From positions 8,200,609 to 8,264,608 of the forward strand of contig NC_091149.1 of assembly GCF_041381155.1 (NCBI RefSeq): 64,000 bases of DNA, read 5' to 3'. Numbering within the stretch: the stretch's first letter is position 1; every line of letters begins with the position of its first letter. The translations under genes and the position numbers were made by a program. Origin of the DNA: Argopecten irradians (taxonomy: Eukaryota > Mollusca > Bivalvia > Pectinida > Pectinidae). Below are positions 10,949-22,102 of this stretch, piece by piece. The notes beneath the pieces are model-generated. The model ran no database searches and was not told the origin of the DNA. It saw only the letters and a program-made list of their open reading frames with translations.

Positions 10949-11319
10949 CAGTGTTCTCCCTTAAGGATTTTTCTTGCTGATCCTAAGGAACAGCTGACCC
11001 TAAAAGTTACTGGTCCTTACAAATATAAATGTTGTAGTTTATATATTATAATACTATGTAGGTTATTACTAGCAAAGTAATTGTTTTATTTACAAAATAT
11101 ATCTGCATATCTGGATTAGTATCGTAGGCTCTCAACAAAGTTGAATGAAAACCAGAATATTATGAAAATTTGTTTTGTACAATTTGAATTTCGAACTTGT
11201 TACAATTCAACTGCCATCTTTGTTGCCGGTCAAAGGACCAGCTACATAGTAAAAATTGTCTGCCCAAATATAAAGTTGCCAGTCACGGGCAGACGGACAG
11301 GCGTGAATTTCGAACACTG
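10949..11319. mobile_element. hAT-like MITE with 8-bp target duplication
   Basis: 371 bp, short terminal inverted repeat CAGTGTTC/GAACACTG, flanked by perfect 8-bp direct repeats TTTATATG (10941-10948 and 11320-11327). Termini and duplication length fit hAT. No transposase ORF. Unrelated in sequence to the element at 9546. Confidence 0.85.
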
Positions 11320-11488
11320 TTTATATGCATGTAATTATATTGAGTTAAGTTTGACCCTAAATCCCGGATGACAGTACATCCCAATCCTGCATTTATCTAT
11401 CATTTATATATCAAAATATTCAATTCATGTTTTCATAGATCGACTCATGATTCTTAGTTCCTGTTTCAAACGAAGATGTGTCATCGTA

Positions 11489-13563
11489 AACCAGATAGAC
11501 AAGAGAGTTACTACAGTAACCAGATAGACCAGGTCGTCACCATAGAAACCAGAGAGACCAGTGATTCACCACACAGAAAACAGATAGACCACAGAGTTAC
11601 TACAGAAACCAGATAGATCAGAGTCTCTACAGTAACAAGATAGACCAGAGTCATTACAGAAACCAGATAGACTAGAGAGTCACTGCAGAAACCAGATAGA
11701 CCAGAGTCACCACAGAAACCAGATAGACCAGAGAGTCACCACAGAAACCAGATAGATCAGAGAGTCACCACAGAAACCAGATAGACCAGAGAGTCACCAC
11801 AGAAACCAGACAGACCAGAGACTTACTACAGAAACCAGATAGAACAGGGAGTAACCACTGAATCAGATAGACCAGAGAGTTACTACAAAAACCAGATAGA
11901 CCAGAGAGTCACCACAAAAACCAGATAGATCAGAGAGTTACTACAGAAACCAGATAGACCAGAGAGTCACTACAGAAACAAGATAGACCAGAGAGTCACC
12001 ACAAAAACCAGAAACACCAGAGAGTCACCACAAAAACCAGATACACCAGAGAGTCACCACAAAAACCAGATACACCAGAGAGTCACCACAAAAACCAGAT
12101 AGACCAGAGTCACCACCAAAACCAGATACACCAGAGAGTCACCACCAAAACCAGATACACCAGAGAGTCACCACAAAAACCAGATACACCAGAGAGTCAC
12201 CACAAAAAGCAGATAGACCAGAGAGTCACCACAAAAACCAGATACACCAGAGAGTCACCACAAAAACCAGATACACCAGAGAGTCACCACAAAAACCAGA
12301 TAGACCAGAGAGTCACCACAAAAACCAGATAGACCAGAGAGTCACCACAAAAACCAGATAGACCAGAGAGTTACTACAGAAACCAGATAGACCAGAGAGT
12401 CACCACAAAAGCCAGATAGACCAGAGAGTCACCACAAAAACCAGATAGACCAGAGAGTTACTACAGAAACCAGATACACCAGAGAGTCACCACAAAAACC
12501 AGATACACCAGAGAGTCACCACAAAAACCAGATACACCAGAGAGTCACCACAAAAACCAGATCACCAGAGAGTCACCACAAAAACCAGATGGACCAGAGA
12601 GTCACCACAAAAACCAGATACACCAGAGAGTCACCACAAAAACCTGATACACCAGAGAGTCACCACAAAAACCAGATAGACCAGAGAGTCACCACAAAAA
12701 CCAATTACACCAGAGAGTCACCACAAAAACCAGAGAGTCACCACAAAAACCAGATAGACCAGAGAGTCACCACAAATACCAGATACACCAGAGAGTCACC
12801 ACAAAAACAAGATACACCAGAGAGTCACCACAAAAACAAGATACACCAGAGAGTCACCACAAAAACCAGATACACCAGAGAGTCACCACAAAAACCAGAT
12901 ACACCAGAGAGTCACCACAAAAACCAGATACACCAGAGAGTCACCACAAAAACCAGATACACCAGAGAGTCACCACAAAAACCAGATACACCAGAGAGTC
13001 ACCACAAAAACCAGATACACCAGAGAGTCACCACAAAAACCAGATAGACCAGAGAGTCACCACAAAAACCAGATAGACCAGAGAGTCACCACAAAAACCA
13101 GATACACCAGAGAGTCACCACAAAAACCAGATACACCAGAGAGTCACCACAAAAACCTAATACACCAGAGAGTCACCACAAAAACCAGATAGACCAGAGA
13201 GTCACCACAAAAAACAGATAGACTAGAGAGTCACCACAAAAACCAGATAGACCAGAGAGTTACTACAGAAACCAGATAGACCAGAGAGTCACCACAAAAG
13301 CCAGATAAGACCAGAGAGTCACCACAAAAACCAGATAGACCAGAGAGTCACCACAAAAACCAGATAGACCAGAGAGTCACCACAAAAACCAGATAGACCA
13401 GAGAGTTACTACAGAAACAAGATAGACAATAGAGTCACCACAAAAACCAGATAGACCAGAGAGTTACTTCAGAAACCAGATAGACGAGGGAGCCACCACA
13501 GAATTCAGATAGATCAGAGAGTCACCACAGAAACCAGATAGACCAGAGTCATCACAGAAACCA
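11489..13563. repeat. Minisatellite, 29-bp unit, ~71 copies
   Basis: Unit CCAGATA(G/C)ACCAGAGAGTCACC plus ACAAAAA. Units near both edges are divergent (TTACTACAGAAA types), while the centre (about 12000-13300) is nearly uniform, as expected from unequal exchange. The 29-bp period rotates through three frames, so the 152-codon ORF inside it is not a gene. Confidence 0.95.
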
Positions 13564-13701
13564 GCTTGACCACGTGGTCGTCCATAAATAATTTTTGTTC
13601 TCGTTATTTCGCAGTTTAGAAACGATAACTTCTCAATTTTATATGTAGGTTCCTCTTAGTGCCTAGTAATGCATAATACAGTTTAGGACTGATCCGAAAA
13701 T

Positions 13702-14530
13702 AAGATAGCTGACAGGCAGCCATCTTGATTTTTGACATTTTAACTTTGTTGTCGCTATTTCTCAGAAATTAAGATAACTGACAGGCAACCATCTTGATTT
13801 TTGACATTTTAACTTTGTTGTCGCTATTTCTCAGAAATTAAGATAACTGACAGGCAACCATCTTGATTTTTGACATTTTAACTTTGTTGTCGCTATTTCT
13901 CAGAAATTAAGATAACTGACAGGCAACCATCTTGATTTTTGACATTTTAACTTTGTTGTCGCTATTTCTCAGAAATTAAGATAACTGACAGGCAACCATC
14001 TTGATTTTTGACATTTTAACTTTGTTGTCGCTATTTCTCAGAAATTAAGATAACTGACAGGCAACCATCTTGATTTTTGACATTTTAACTTTGTTGTCGC
14101 TATTTCTCAGAAATTAAGATAACTGACAGGCAACCATCTTGATTTTTGACATTTTAACTTTGTTGTCGCTATTTCTCAGAAATTAAGATAACTGACAGGC
14201 AACCATCTTGATTTTTGACATTTTAACTTTGTTGTCGCTATTTCTCAGAAATTAAGATAACTGACAGGCAACCATCTTGATTTTTGACATTTTAACTTTG
14301 TTGTCGCTATTTCTCAGAAATTAAGATAACTGACAGGCAACCATCTTGATTTTTGACATTTTAACTTTTGTTGTCGCTATTTCTCAGAAATTAAGATAAC
14401 TGACAGGCAACCATCTTGATTTTTGACATTTTAACTTTGTTGTCGCTATTTCTCAGAAATTAAGATAACTGACAGGCAACCATCTTGATTTTTGACATTT
14501 TAACTTTGTTGTCGCTATTTCTCAGAAAGT
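13702..14530. repeat. Tandem array, 69-bp unit x12, nearly identical
   Basis: Units start AAGATAACTGACAGGCAACC and end TTTCTCAGAAATT. The first unit has two substitutions, one unit has an extra T near 14367, and the last is cut after CTCAGAA. The rest look identical, so the array is very young or the repeat number was fixed by assembly. Confidence 0.95.
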
Positions 14531-14739
14531 ACCGAAGGGATATAATTCACGTTTTATCTGTAGATTCTCATAAGGTACTGAAATTTTGTTTTCTGAAACT
14601 TGATATCATTATTTCTTAGAATTTTAAAATGTTAATCGGTCTTTATACAGAGGTGATTGATAGGGAAAGTTCGCTGTTTATAGTTATGTATACCGTTATA
14701 TCTGGGACTTATTAGAAGAGGACACGGTGTGGACTTTCC

Positions 14740-15717
14740 CATCCTCGATATTCCAGGGGTTCCTATCACATACGATCTCTACAACCCTGGACTCTCTCAT
14801 AGTAAAACTTGAGGTAACAGAATAGGTAATTTATTCCTACGAAAGAGCCGCATGACAGTACACTATGGTTGACTGTGTGACGTTTGAAACGACGACATAT
14901 CTTTCAACGATAACATATATGATTTTTTAACGAATGAAAATTTGATATATATAAGATACAACCACTGATGATTCCGTGGGAGATCATCCTCGATAGTCCA
15001 GGAGTTCCGATCACATACGATCTTTACACCCCTGGACTATCTCATAGTAAAACTTGAGGTAACAGAATAGGTAATTTATTCCTACGAAAGAGCCGCATGA
15101 CAGTACACTATGGTTGACTGTGTGACGTTTCAAACGACGACATATCTTTCAACGATAACGTATATGATTTTTTAACGAATGAAAATTTGATATATATAAG
15201 ATACAACCACTGATGATTCCATGGGAGATCATCCTCGATAGTCCAGGAGTTCCGATCACATACGATCTTTACACCCCTGGACTATCTCATAGTAAAACTT
15301 GAGGTAACAGAATAGGTAATTTATTCCTACGAAAGAGCCGCATGACAGTACACTATGGTTGACTGTGAGGTTTGAAACGACGACATATCTTTCAACGATA
15401 ACATATATGATTTTTTAACGAATGAAAATTTGATATATATAAGATACAACCACTGATGATTCCATGGGAGATCATCCTCGATAGTCCAGGGGTTCCGATC
15501 ACATACGATCTTTACACCCCTGGGCTATCTCATAGTAAAACTGGAGGTAACAGAATAGGTAATTTATTCCTACGAAAGAGCCGCATGACAGTACACTATG
15601 GTTGACTGTGTGACGTTTGAAACGACGACATATCTTTCAACGATAACATATATGATTTTTTAACGAATGAAAATTTGATATATATAAGATACAACCACTG
15701 ATGATTCCATGGGAGAT
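14740..15717. repeat. Tandem 245-bp units derived from the left end of a palindromic MITE
   Basis: Unit starts at 14740, 14985, 15230 and 15473 (lengths 245, 245, 243, 245). Each begins with the MITE arm CATCCTCGATAGTCCAGG and continues with about 165 bp that lacks the right arm. The array runs straight into a full element at 15718. Confidence 0.9.
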
Positions 15718-15987
15718 CATCCTCGATAGTCCAGGGGTTCCGATCACATACGATCTCTACACCCCTGGACTCTCTTATAGTAAAAATGAAGGCAGTTCAG
15801 GGGAACAAATCTGAACCAATCAAAGGCCTGCAAAAATTTTCTTTGAAGGCTACAGAGAGAGCGATGACCAACTTCAAGGCCACACAGTCAACTACAGTGA
15901 ACCGTTATATGGCTCTTTTGATGTATTTTGAGATAGTCCAGGGGTGTAGAGATCGTAAGTGATTGGCACCCCTGGAGTTTTGAAGTA
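15718..15987. mobile_element. Palindromic MITE, complete copy at end of array
   Basis: Left arm CATCCTCGATAGTCCAGG; right arm AGATAGTCCAGGGGTGTAGA, ending in a weakened GAGTTTTGAAGTATTG. It shares the inner part with 7015-7331, including CTACAGAGAGAGCGATG. No ORF. Confidence 0.75.
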
Positions 15988-16619
15988 TTGTTCTGCTATG
16001 TTGACTTCGTATGGAGTCTCAATGCCTTAATAGAAGACAGAAAGAAAGGAAAATCAGAGAAAAGATCCCTCTTTCCGTTTGCTAACTTAGATCAGTAAAT
16101 GGTGTGGTCCAATACCCCAGCCAAGGTCCCTTTTTGTAGCTTTTGTTAGTCTATGACATCAAGATTAAATATGATCATTAATATTGGCCAAAGACTTAAT
16201 ATTAATGGTAAATGTACTTGGTAACACAGGATCATACAAATGTATGAGTAATGATATGTATACATGTGCCGCTCGTGTGAAAAATTGATGAGCCAATTGA
16301 AAGATTATAATATTGGACGTTTTATATTTATTCTTGTGGCCTTGAAAATTGATATTTTTTTTTACTATTTCACTACAAGTGTCATGTGTGACCTTTTACC
16401 TAGACATGCCATATATAACGTATGAAGAAAAGTTCACGAAACGTTCAATCCATAAACCGTTAGAGCCCTGAGGGATAAATTAGAGTTCAAGATACAAGTG
16501 AATGGTATTTATCATGGCGTGTATCTATACGTAGATGTTTGTGGTCTGGCATGGACATAAAATGACCTCGGTAATGTAATTTAAGTGCGTGGAGCTGACT
16601 TTTGCGGTTAATTCTCGGA
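15988..16619. other. Intergenic / upstream of synthetase copy 1
   Basis: No coding or repeat feature recognised. Confidence 0.4.
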
Positions 16620-16654
16620 GATTAATACGGGGGATAGGACAAACCAAACGCTTG
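16620..16654 (+). other. Putative non-coding 5' exon of synthetase copy 1
   Basis: GGATAGGACAAACCAAACGC then TTG, with donor GTAAGA at 16655. The same block with the same donor occurs on the minus strand upstream of copies 4 and 5 (44621, 59815) and in an orphan module (48458). Conservation stops after the donor, as for an exon. Exon start is not defined. Confidence 0.5.
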
Positions 16655-17203
16655 GTAAGAATATTGTTTTTACGAAATGTTTTATATGCTGTAAAATATT
16701 TGACACTATAATTAACTGATTGATTAATTGATAGACTGATTTCTCGCAATATTATAAGGAGTCACAAATCTTCGATACATACAACATTTTATGCAATTTG
16801 ATGACCTCCGATCACGATAATGTAATTTAGATTGAATTTCACGACAGTCATACTGTGGCGTCGCGATTGTTGTACACAGTTAAGATCATCCGAACCGCAC
16901 TTTATCCATCTGCATAAACCTTACACATATGATCAGCGTGAAGGGCTATGTGTTTTTTTGTTTTGTTTACTTATATGAGGAAGTTTGGGAAATAATGTAT
17001 TCATGCCCATGTTAAAAAGAGATAAGCTCGTGAAAAAAAAGTAATTTTAAAAAGGTATTCACAGCTGATCTGCAGTAAGTCTGGTTAGTTTAACGAAGGA
17101 ATTATTTCGACATTGAGGGACTGCATTCCAATCTCTTCCCATGTTTTATTGCGGTCCCCACATTCACCTTCGGCAACGGCTCACACTACAGCAGGCTTGT
17201 TGG
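16655..17203. other. Putative 5' UTR intron, proximal part
   Basis: No repeat or coding signal recognised. Confidence 0.35.
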
Positions 17204-17449
17204 CATCCTCGATACTGCAGGGGTTCCGATAACGTATACGATCTCTACACACCTGGACTATCTCATAGTAAAATCGGAGGCAGCTCAGCGGAAAACATTT
17301 GACCAATCACAGACCATTTAAACGACTCTTTTGATGTACATCAAAGGACTGTATTACCTATTCTGTTGTGTTGCCTCCAGTTTTACTATGAGATAGTCCA
17401 AGGGTGTAGATATAGTAAGTGATAGGAACCCCTGGAGTATCGAGGATGG
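17204..17449. mobile_element. Palindromic MITE, short copy
   Basis: Begins CATCCTCGATACTGCAGG and ends GGAGTATCGAGGATG. 246 bp. Flanks GCTTGTTGG and GCTTCATGG could be an imperfect 9-bp duplication. Lies in the inferred 5' UTR intron of copy 1. Confidence 0.8.
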
Positions 17450-18087
17450 CTTCATGGTGTCATCACTTTTAACTCGTTAAATCCGCTATCTTGCAGGCCT
17501 GTAAATGTTCTATAAAATGCTTTAACCCGCACTATTTCATGAAATGTCGATTTTTTTTCCATAAAAGAATATATGCTTATAATACAAAACAATATATTTA
17601 AGCAAGACTAATTAATGCCAATCACAATTTAATGGTAGCCGAAACATGCCTAAGACTGTCGTCACGAGACATCGTGTTTGGGTTATGACATTTTTCAAAA
17701 TAATTCGAGGTTTCCGTACTAGTTACTTTCTTAGTTTCTTATTGACAGATCACCAGCTGTCAATCAAACCGTCCGGGTACCGCACGTGACTTTGCATTTT
17801 TTGTTGTGTATGCTACGGCATTTGCTGCGACAGTGAATATGTACGCGTGCGTTTGCGAGCACGAGGCATAGCTACGTAATGCCTGATGATCGGTTAATTT
17901 AATCCTCTGCTACGTTTAATGTTGTAATCCATGAAAATTGAGCCCAAGTAAATAAACGATTTCACAGTACACAGAATATATGTCCACGTAATTTCATGTA
18001 GAGGATTTGGTCAATGCACAAACAGATTCGGTTGGTATTTCACACTATTTCATGATTGCTTATTACTTTTTCAGCGGGTTGACAAGT

Positions 18088-19728
18088 ATGGCGGAGCTAA
18101 GCTTCATCGACAGGCCGCTTGGCCGTCCGATCAAGTACAAATCCATTGTTGACGTCTTCAATGAGAATGTCTGTAAGGAACCAGAAAAGGATCTATTTAT
18201 CCAGCGCTTCCCTGACGGATCTCGCCGTGCCATAACTCTAAGTGATCTCAAACTGCGAGCAACCCGCACCGCCTCGTATCTGTTGGATCAAGGTATCCAG
18301 ACAGGAGAGAGGGTAGGGATAACCGGACCGAACTCGATGGAATGGATCATTGGAGAACTAGCTATCCTTATGACTGGTGCGGTTTGCACCCATCTGCCAA
18401 TAATACAAGGGAACTTTAAGAAAACCCTCGACGAAGTAAAGATTTCAGGATGTAAGCTGGTTCTATTTGACCCGGAGGATGACGCGTCGTTCTTAAAAGA
18501 CGCAGAGGCGTATATTAGTGACAACTCACCTCAAGAAGAAGGTAACCCGAGTTTAGTTCTACTACGAAAGACTATGAACTCTACTTTGGCTGACGTGGAA
18601 TCACTAGCGATTGAGTATCCGACAGATCGGGAACTCCCTCAAATCTTTCCAGAGTCCGCTGCCGTTGTTTTTATGACATCTGGCTCCACAGGGAAGCCTA
18701 AAATGGTGGAATTCACTCATTTGGCTTTAGTTAACACGGAATCAGCTTACATGTTGTATCGCGGAGAAAATGAAAGTGGAGGTATATGCTTTAGCGACCG
18801 CCCTTTCTCCTGGATAGGCGGTAATATTATATACTGTCTATTAGAGGCCGAAACGAGAGTGTTTCGGGATGGACGGATAACTGCTAAGGGAGGCGACATC
18901 ATGGAACTTTGGGATATCATAATGAAGGAAAAATGCACCAGTGGCCTTCTTCTCCCGTTCAGTATATACGATATAATGCAGAACAAAGATAAAATCGTTC
19001 AGACGGGATACAGGATGAAATCGATCATCACCGGCGGCCAGATTATCAAACACAAAGACACAGGGATCATCGGAGAGGTCTGTGAACGGATGTACATGAT
19101 ATATGGCTCCACAGAGGTGGGCTTAGTGACATACTGCGAGTTAGACAGCGACATGGAAGTCGGACATCTTGGCTCTACATTCCCTGGAGTTCAAATAAAG
19201 GTTTGTGGGGAAGATTTGAACCCGGTGGTTCATGGAGAAATGGGCACATTTTTCATAAAAGTTCCTTGGATGTTAAAAGGATACATCAATGCAACAGAAG
19301 ATCAAAACAAGTCGATCGTGGACGGCTGGCTAAACATGGGGGATGTGGGAATTCTGAGGTCTGATGGAGGACTGATTATCAAGGGAAGGAGGAGCAACAT
19401 CATCAAACGAGGTACACTGAAGGTGGTATCAGGTGACGTAGAGGAATGCATCACTTCTATTGCTGGTGTGAACGATGTTGTCGTCTTAGCTGTGCCTGAT
19501 GCACGTGTGTATGAGGAAGTCTGCGCGTGCGTGGTGCTAGATAAAAACGCGCCAATCACCATGCAGGATGTTCGTCAACGCTGTTCAGAAATCCTCGGCG
19601 ACAATGTTATAGGGCAAGCTCCTTCGTTTTATCTTGAGTTCGATTCTCTGCCACAACTTGCCACAGGAAAACCTGACAAAGTGAAAATCAAACAAGAAGC
19701 GATGGTCAGGTTGGACTTAAAAAACTGA
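18088..19728 (+). CDS. ACSF2-like acyl-CoA synthetase, copy 1 (subfamily A, intact)
   Basis: 546 residues in one exon. Start chosen at MAELSFIDRPLG because all copies share it and a 3' splice site (TTACTTTTTCAG, ending 18074) lies 13 bp before the ATG; the longer in-frame ORF upstream would then be intron. ANL-superfamily motifs: P-loop MTSGSTGKPK (about 195-205), YGSTE (339-343), the adenylate-binding Asp in NMGD (419), the hinge region GRRSNIIKRG, and the C-terminal catalytic Lys in TGKPDK (528). Known family reaction: ATP plus a carboxylic acid gives an acyl-adenylate, then acyl-CoA. RVGITGPNSMEWIIGELA and YEEVCACVVLD recall ACSF2. There is no obvious mitochondrial N-extension, unlike vertebrate ACSF2, and no PTS1. 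The A8 block lacks the usual GGENIYP-type text. Substrate unknown. Confidence 0.9.
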   Translation: MAELSFIDRPLGRPIKYKSIVDVFNENVCKEPEKDLFIQRFPDGSRRAITLSDLKLRATRTASYLLDQGIQTGERVGITGPNSMEWIIGELAILMTGAVCTHLPIIQGNFKKTLDEVKISGCKLVLFDPEDDASFLKDAEAYISDNSPQEEGNPSLVLLRKTMNSTLADVESLAIEYPTDRELPQIFPESAAVVFMTSGSTGKPKMVEFTHLALVNTESAYMLYRGENESGGICFSDRPFSWIGGNIIYCLLEAETRVFRDGRITAKGGDIMELWDIIMKEKCTSGLLLPFSIYDIMQNKDKIVQTGYRMKSIITGGQIIKHKDTGIIGEVCERMYMIYGSTEVGLVTYCELDSDMEVGHLGSTFPGVQIKVCGEDLNPVVHGEMGTFFIKVPWMLKGYINATEDQNKSIVDGWLNMGDVGILRSDGGLIIKGRRSNIIKRGTLKVVSGDVEECITSIAGVNDVVVLAVPDARVYEEVCACVVLDKNAPITMQDVRQRCSEILGDNVIGQAPSFYLEFDSLPQLATGKPDKVKIKQEAMVRLDLKN

Positions 19729-19855
19729 TTTGTTAACAGTTGATGGCTTTTAGCATTGAAAAAATTTGATGGATAGATGTGTGTAACGTATATATCTTGA
19801 AAAGAACCGTTATCAACTTAGAATGTTTTTTATTTTTGTAGAAATACTGCTTACA

Positions 19856-19861
19856 ATAAAA
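19856..19861 (+). promoter_or_regulatory. Candidate polyadenylation signal of copy 1
   Basis: AATAAA about 130 nt after the stop codon. Position is typical; no other evidence. Confidence 0.45.
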
Positions 19862-19965
19862 TAGCCACAAACAATGCATTGAGAACCAAACTGTTATCGT
19901 ACAGTCATATCTCGTCATATGAACATCTTTCTACTTAAACTTGGATTGAAGGACAATTATCGAGT

Positions 19966-20170
19966 GTTGCTCGGTGTCTTCCGTGGCATGCTTCAGTGAT
20001 ACTATAAAAAGGGCAAAAGTTCCACTATAAAAGACGACATACGAATATACCGCAGTCTCCAATAACACGCACCACGCACTTCAAGCACGCAATGCACGAC
20101 ATGGGAGGCCATACATGGGAGGCCGTCCTTACATGACCCTGGCTGTTAATAGGACGTGGATATAACAAAC
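19966..20170 (+). mobile_element. SINE family A, 5'-truncated copy
   Basis: From TGCTCGGTGTCTTCCGTGGC to the terminal hairpin GTCCTTACATGACC...AATAGGAC and a short A-rich tail. The CATGGGAGGCC motif before the hairpin is duplicated. Confidence 0.75.
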
Positions 20171-20937
20171 CAAACATAATTGTTACTATGCTGATAGGTC
20201 TAGCAAGTGACATCACGTTGTACTCTGCCTTTCATACCGATTGTAATGCTGAATTTTTTGTCTCGTGTCGTCGTTGTGAAATTATGTAGAACTCAAACGC
20301 AGAATGGTAAATGGTACGTAGTATTGAGTCCCTAAGAGTCGACTGACATACATGGGTTCAATGGGGTATATATAGTAAAAGATGACACCATTATCTGTAT
20401 AGCAGTCTGTAGAGCTACAGCATTGCAACTAATATAGCAAATACCCAGGTTACCAACATTTTGTATTAATGAATATATATGTATATCCCTTTATGTAAGA
20501 GAGATGATCGGGGTTAAAACCATATGATCATTTCAAAATAAACGAAAATATGTGAGTAACCTAAATTTTTAGCGGGTACACACCATGTATCTTCACAGAT
20601 TATTCAATAAAGACACATTAAAATTCCACAAGTTTTACATTTGATTTAATTCGAATGTGTTCTGAAACGACGAGACCAGGATACAGTCTGCATAATTGTG
20701 CTGTATAATTAAAAACAATGACTGAATTATTCCCTGTCATGTTGTATTTTTGAGCTGTCGCTTCGAGTGTTGCTATTTCCGGTGTACCGATTATAGACGG
20801 TGGAGATATTAGACGTCAATAGTGTAGTAAACGTATATAATACCCAGTGAACTAGAACCACGGTTAGTCACGGGAAAACACCTGTACGGCCTTTCCTGCA
20901 TGGTAATCGTATATAATATAAGACTCTTTCATATATG
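20171..20937. other. Intergenic, no recognised feature
   Basis: AT-rich sequence without supported genes or recognised repeats. Confidence 0.45.
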
Positions 20938-21334
20938 GTTTGTTTGTTTGTTTGTTTGATTTATTAACGTCCTATTAACAGCTATGGTCATGTAAGGACG
21001 GCCTCCCATGTATGTGGTGTGTTGCGTGTATGTTGTGCGAGGTGAGTGTACTGGGAGACTGCGGTATGCTCATGTTGTGTCTTCTTGTATAGTGGAACTG
21101 TTGCCCTTTTTATAGTGCTATATCACTGAAGCATGCCGCCGAAGACACCAAGCAACACACCCCACCCGGTCACATTATACTGACAACGGGCGAACCAGTC
21201 GTCCCACTCCCTGTATGCTGAGCGCCAAGCAGGAGCAGAAACTACCACTTTTATAGAATTTGGTGTGTCTCGGCCAGGGGACAGAACCCAGAGCCTTCCT
21301 CACAGGGGCGAACGCTCAATTCAAGACCAAAAGT
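20938..21334 (-). mobile_element. SINE family A, longest copy in window
   Basis: Read on the minus strand: a tRNA-like head with GTTCGCCCCTGTGAGG and box B-like GGGTTCTGTCCCC, a ~250-bp body, then the terminal hairpin (ACGTCCT/AGGACG stem) and an (AAAC)n tail, which appears here as TTTGTTTGTTTG at the left edge. Box A is weak. No clear target duplication. Confidence 0.75.
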
Positions 21335-21370
21335 GAGGCGGTGCCAAGGGAGGCATTAGGAAAGATATGA

Positions 21371-21905
21371 AGGATAGGGATATTCTACACGAGGGTCACA
21401 CAATGTCGTAAAACTCGAGGCTTGCCGAGGTTTTATAACATTTTGTGATCCCGAGGGTAGATTAATAGAATCTTTTCCTACCTAGAGGGTGTGACAACAA
21501 AATCACAATCAGAGGGGTAATTCATGAACGTCTAACCCGAGGCCTGCCGAAGGTTGGACATGCAGGAAATTCCCCGAGGGCTAAGATTTTGTTGTCACAC
21601 TCTCATAGGTAGGAAATGATTCTTTTTCTCCTACATACAAAAGAAAAAGAGGAGATAATAGCCTATACAAAAACATTTTCACCGCAACATGAACATGGTT
21701 CCATCGTCTGTACGTCAATATTGATGACGTCATCGACAATGCACGCCACGGTCACACCGCATGAAGTCAGGACGTCACGTAATTGTCTTTAGGTTCAAAA
21801 GGTAAGCGCGCGCAATCTGTTATACCCCAGGGGTTGACAGAGAAATCTCCCACGGCTAAAACCGGTGACAAGTCAGTGAATGGTGAGAGAATATCCCTAT
21901 CCTAT
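21371..21905. repeat. Nested palindromes with GATAGGGATATTCT outer arms
   Basis: Outer arms GGATAGGGATATTCT and AGAATATCCCTATCC. Inside: a ~70-bp hairpin (about 21394-21462, CGAGGGTCACACAATG and mirror) and a ~150-bp hairpin (about 21469-21628, CCTACCTAGAGGGTGTGACA and mirror). Looks like one or more foldback-type MITEs; no ORF. Confidence 0.65.
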
Positions 21906-22072
21906 ATATCCATATATGGAAGAGTATTTTTCTGTAGTACCTCGACGTTTTATTTCAATTTTACTACTATGATTATCCGCCATTTTAAAATAAATTCAAG
22001 ATAAAAAAAAAACACAAAAAAAACCGTGACTGAAAGTGGTGATGGAACGTAACTCTTCGTAATTTCCCGCTG

Positions 22073-22102
22073 AAATGACGTTATCCTGCGATAACGTCAT
22101 TT
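22073..22102. repeat. Perfect 13-bp hairpin with TGACGT sites
   Basis: Arms AAATGACGTTATC and GATAACGTCATTT, loop CTGC, followed by another TGACGTCA. TGACGTCA is the CREB/ATF consensus; regulation is only a possibility. Confidence 0.7.

Noticed and set aside
12589-13047. 152-codon ORF in the 29-bp array
   Set aside because: Frame-rotating tandem repeat without coding features.
11489-13563. CRISPR-like regular 29-bp repeats
   Set aside because: Units are directly adjacent with no spacers, and the DNA is clearly animal.
18007-18087. Upstream start for copy 1 adding 27 residues (MVNAQTDSVG...)
   Set aside because: It crosses a strong 3' splice site that is conserved before the ATG of the other copies; the extension is not conserved in them.
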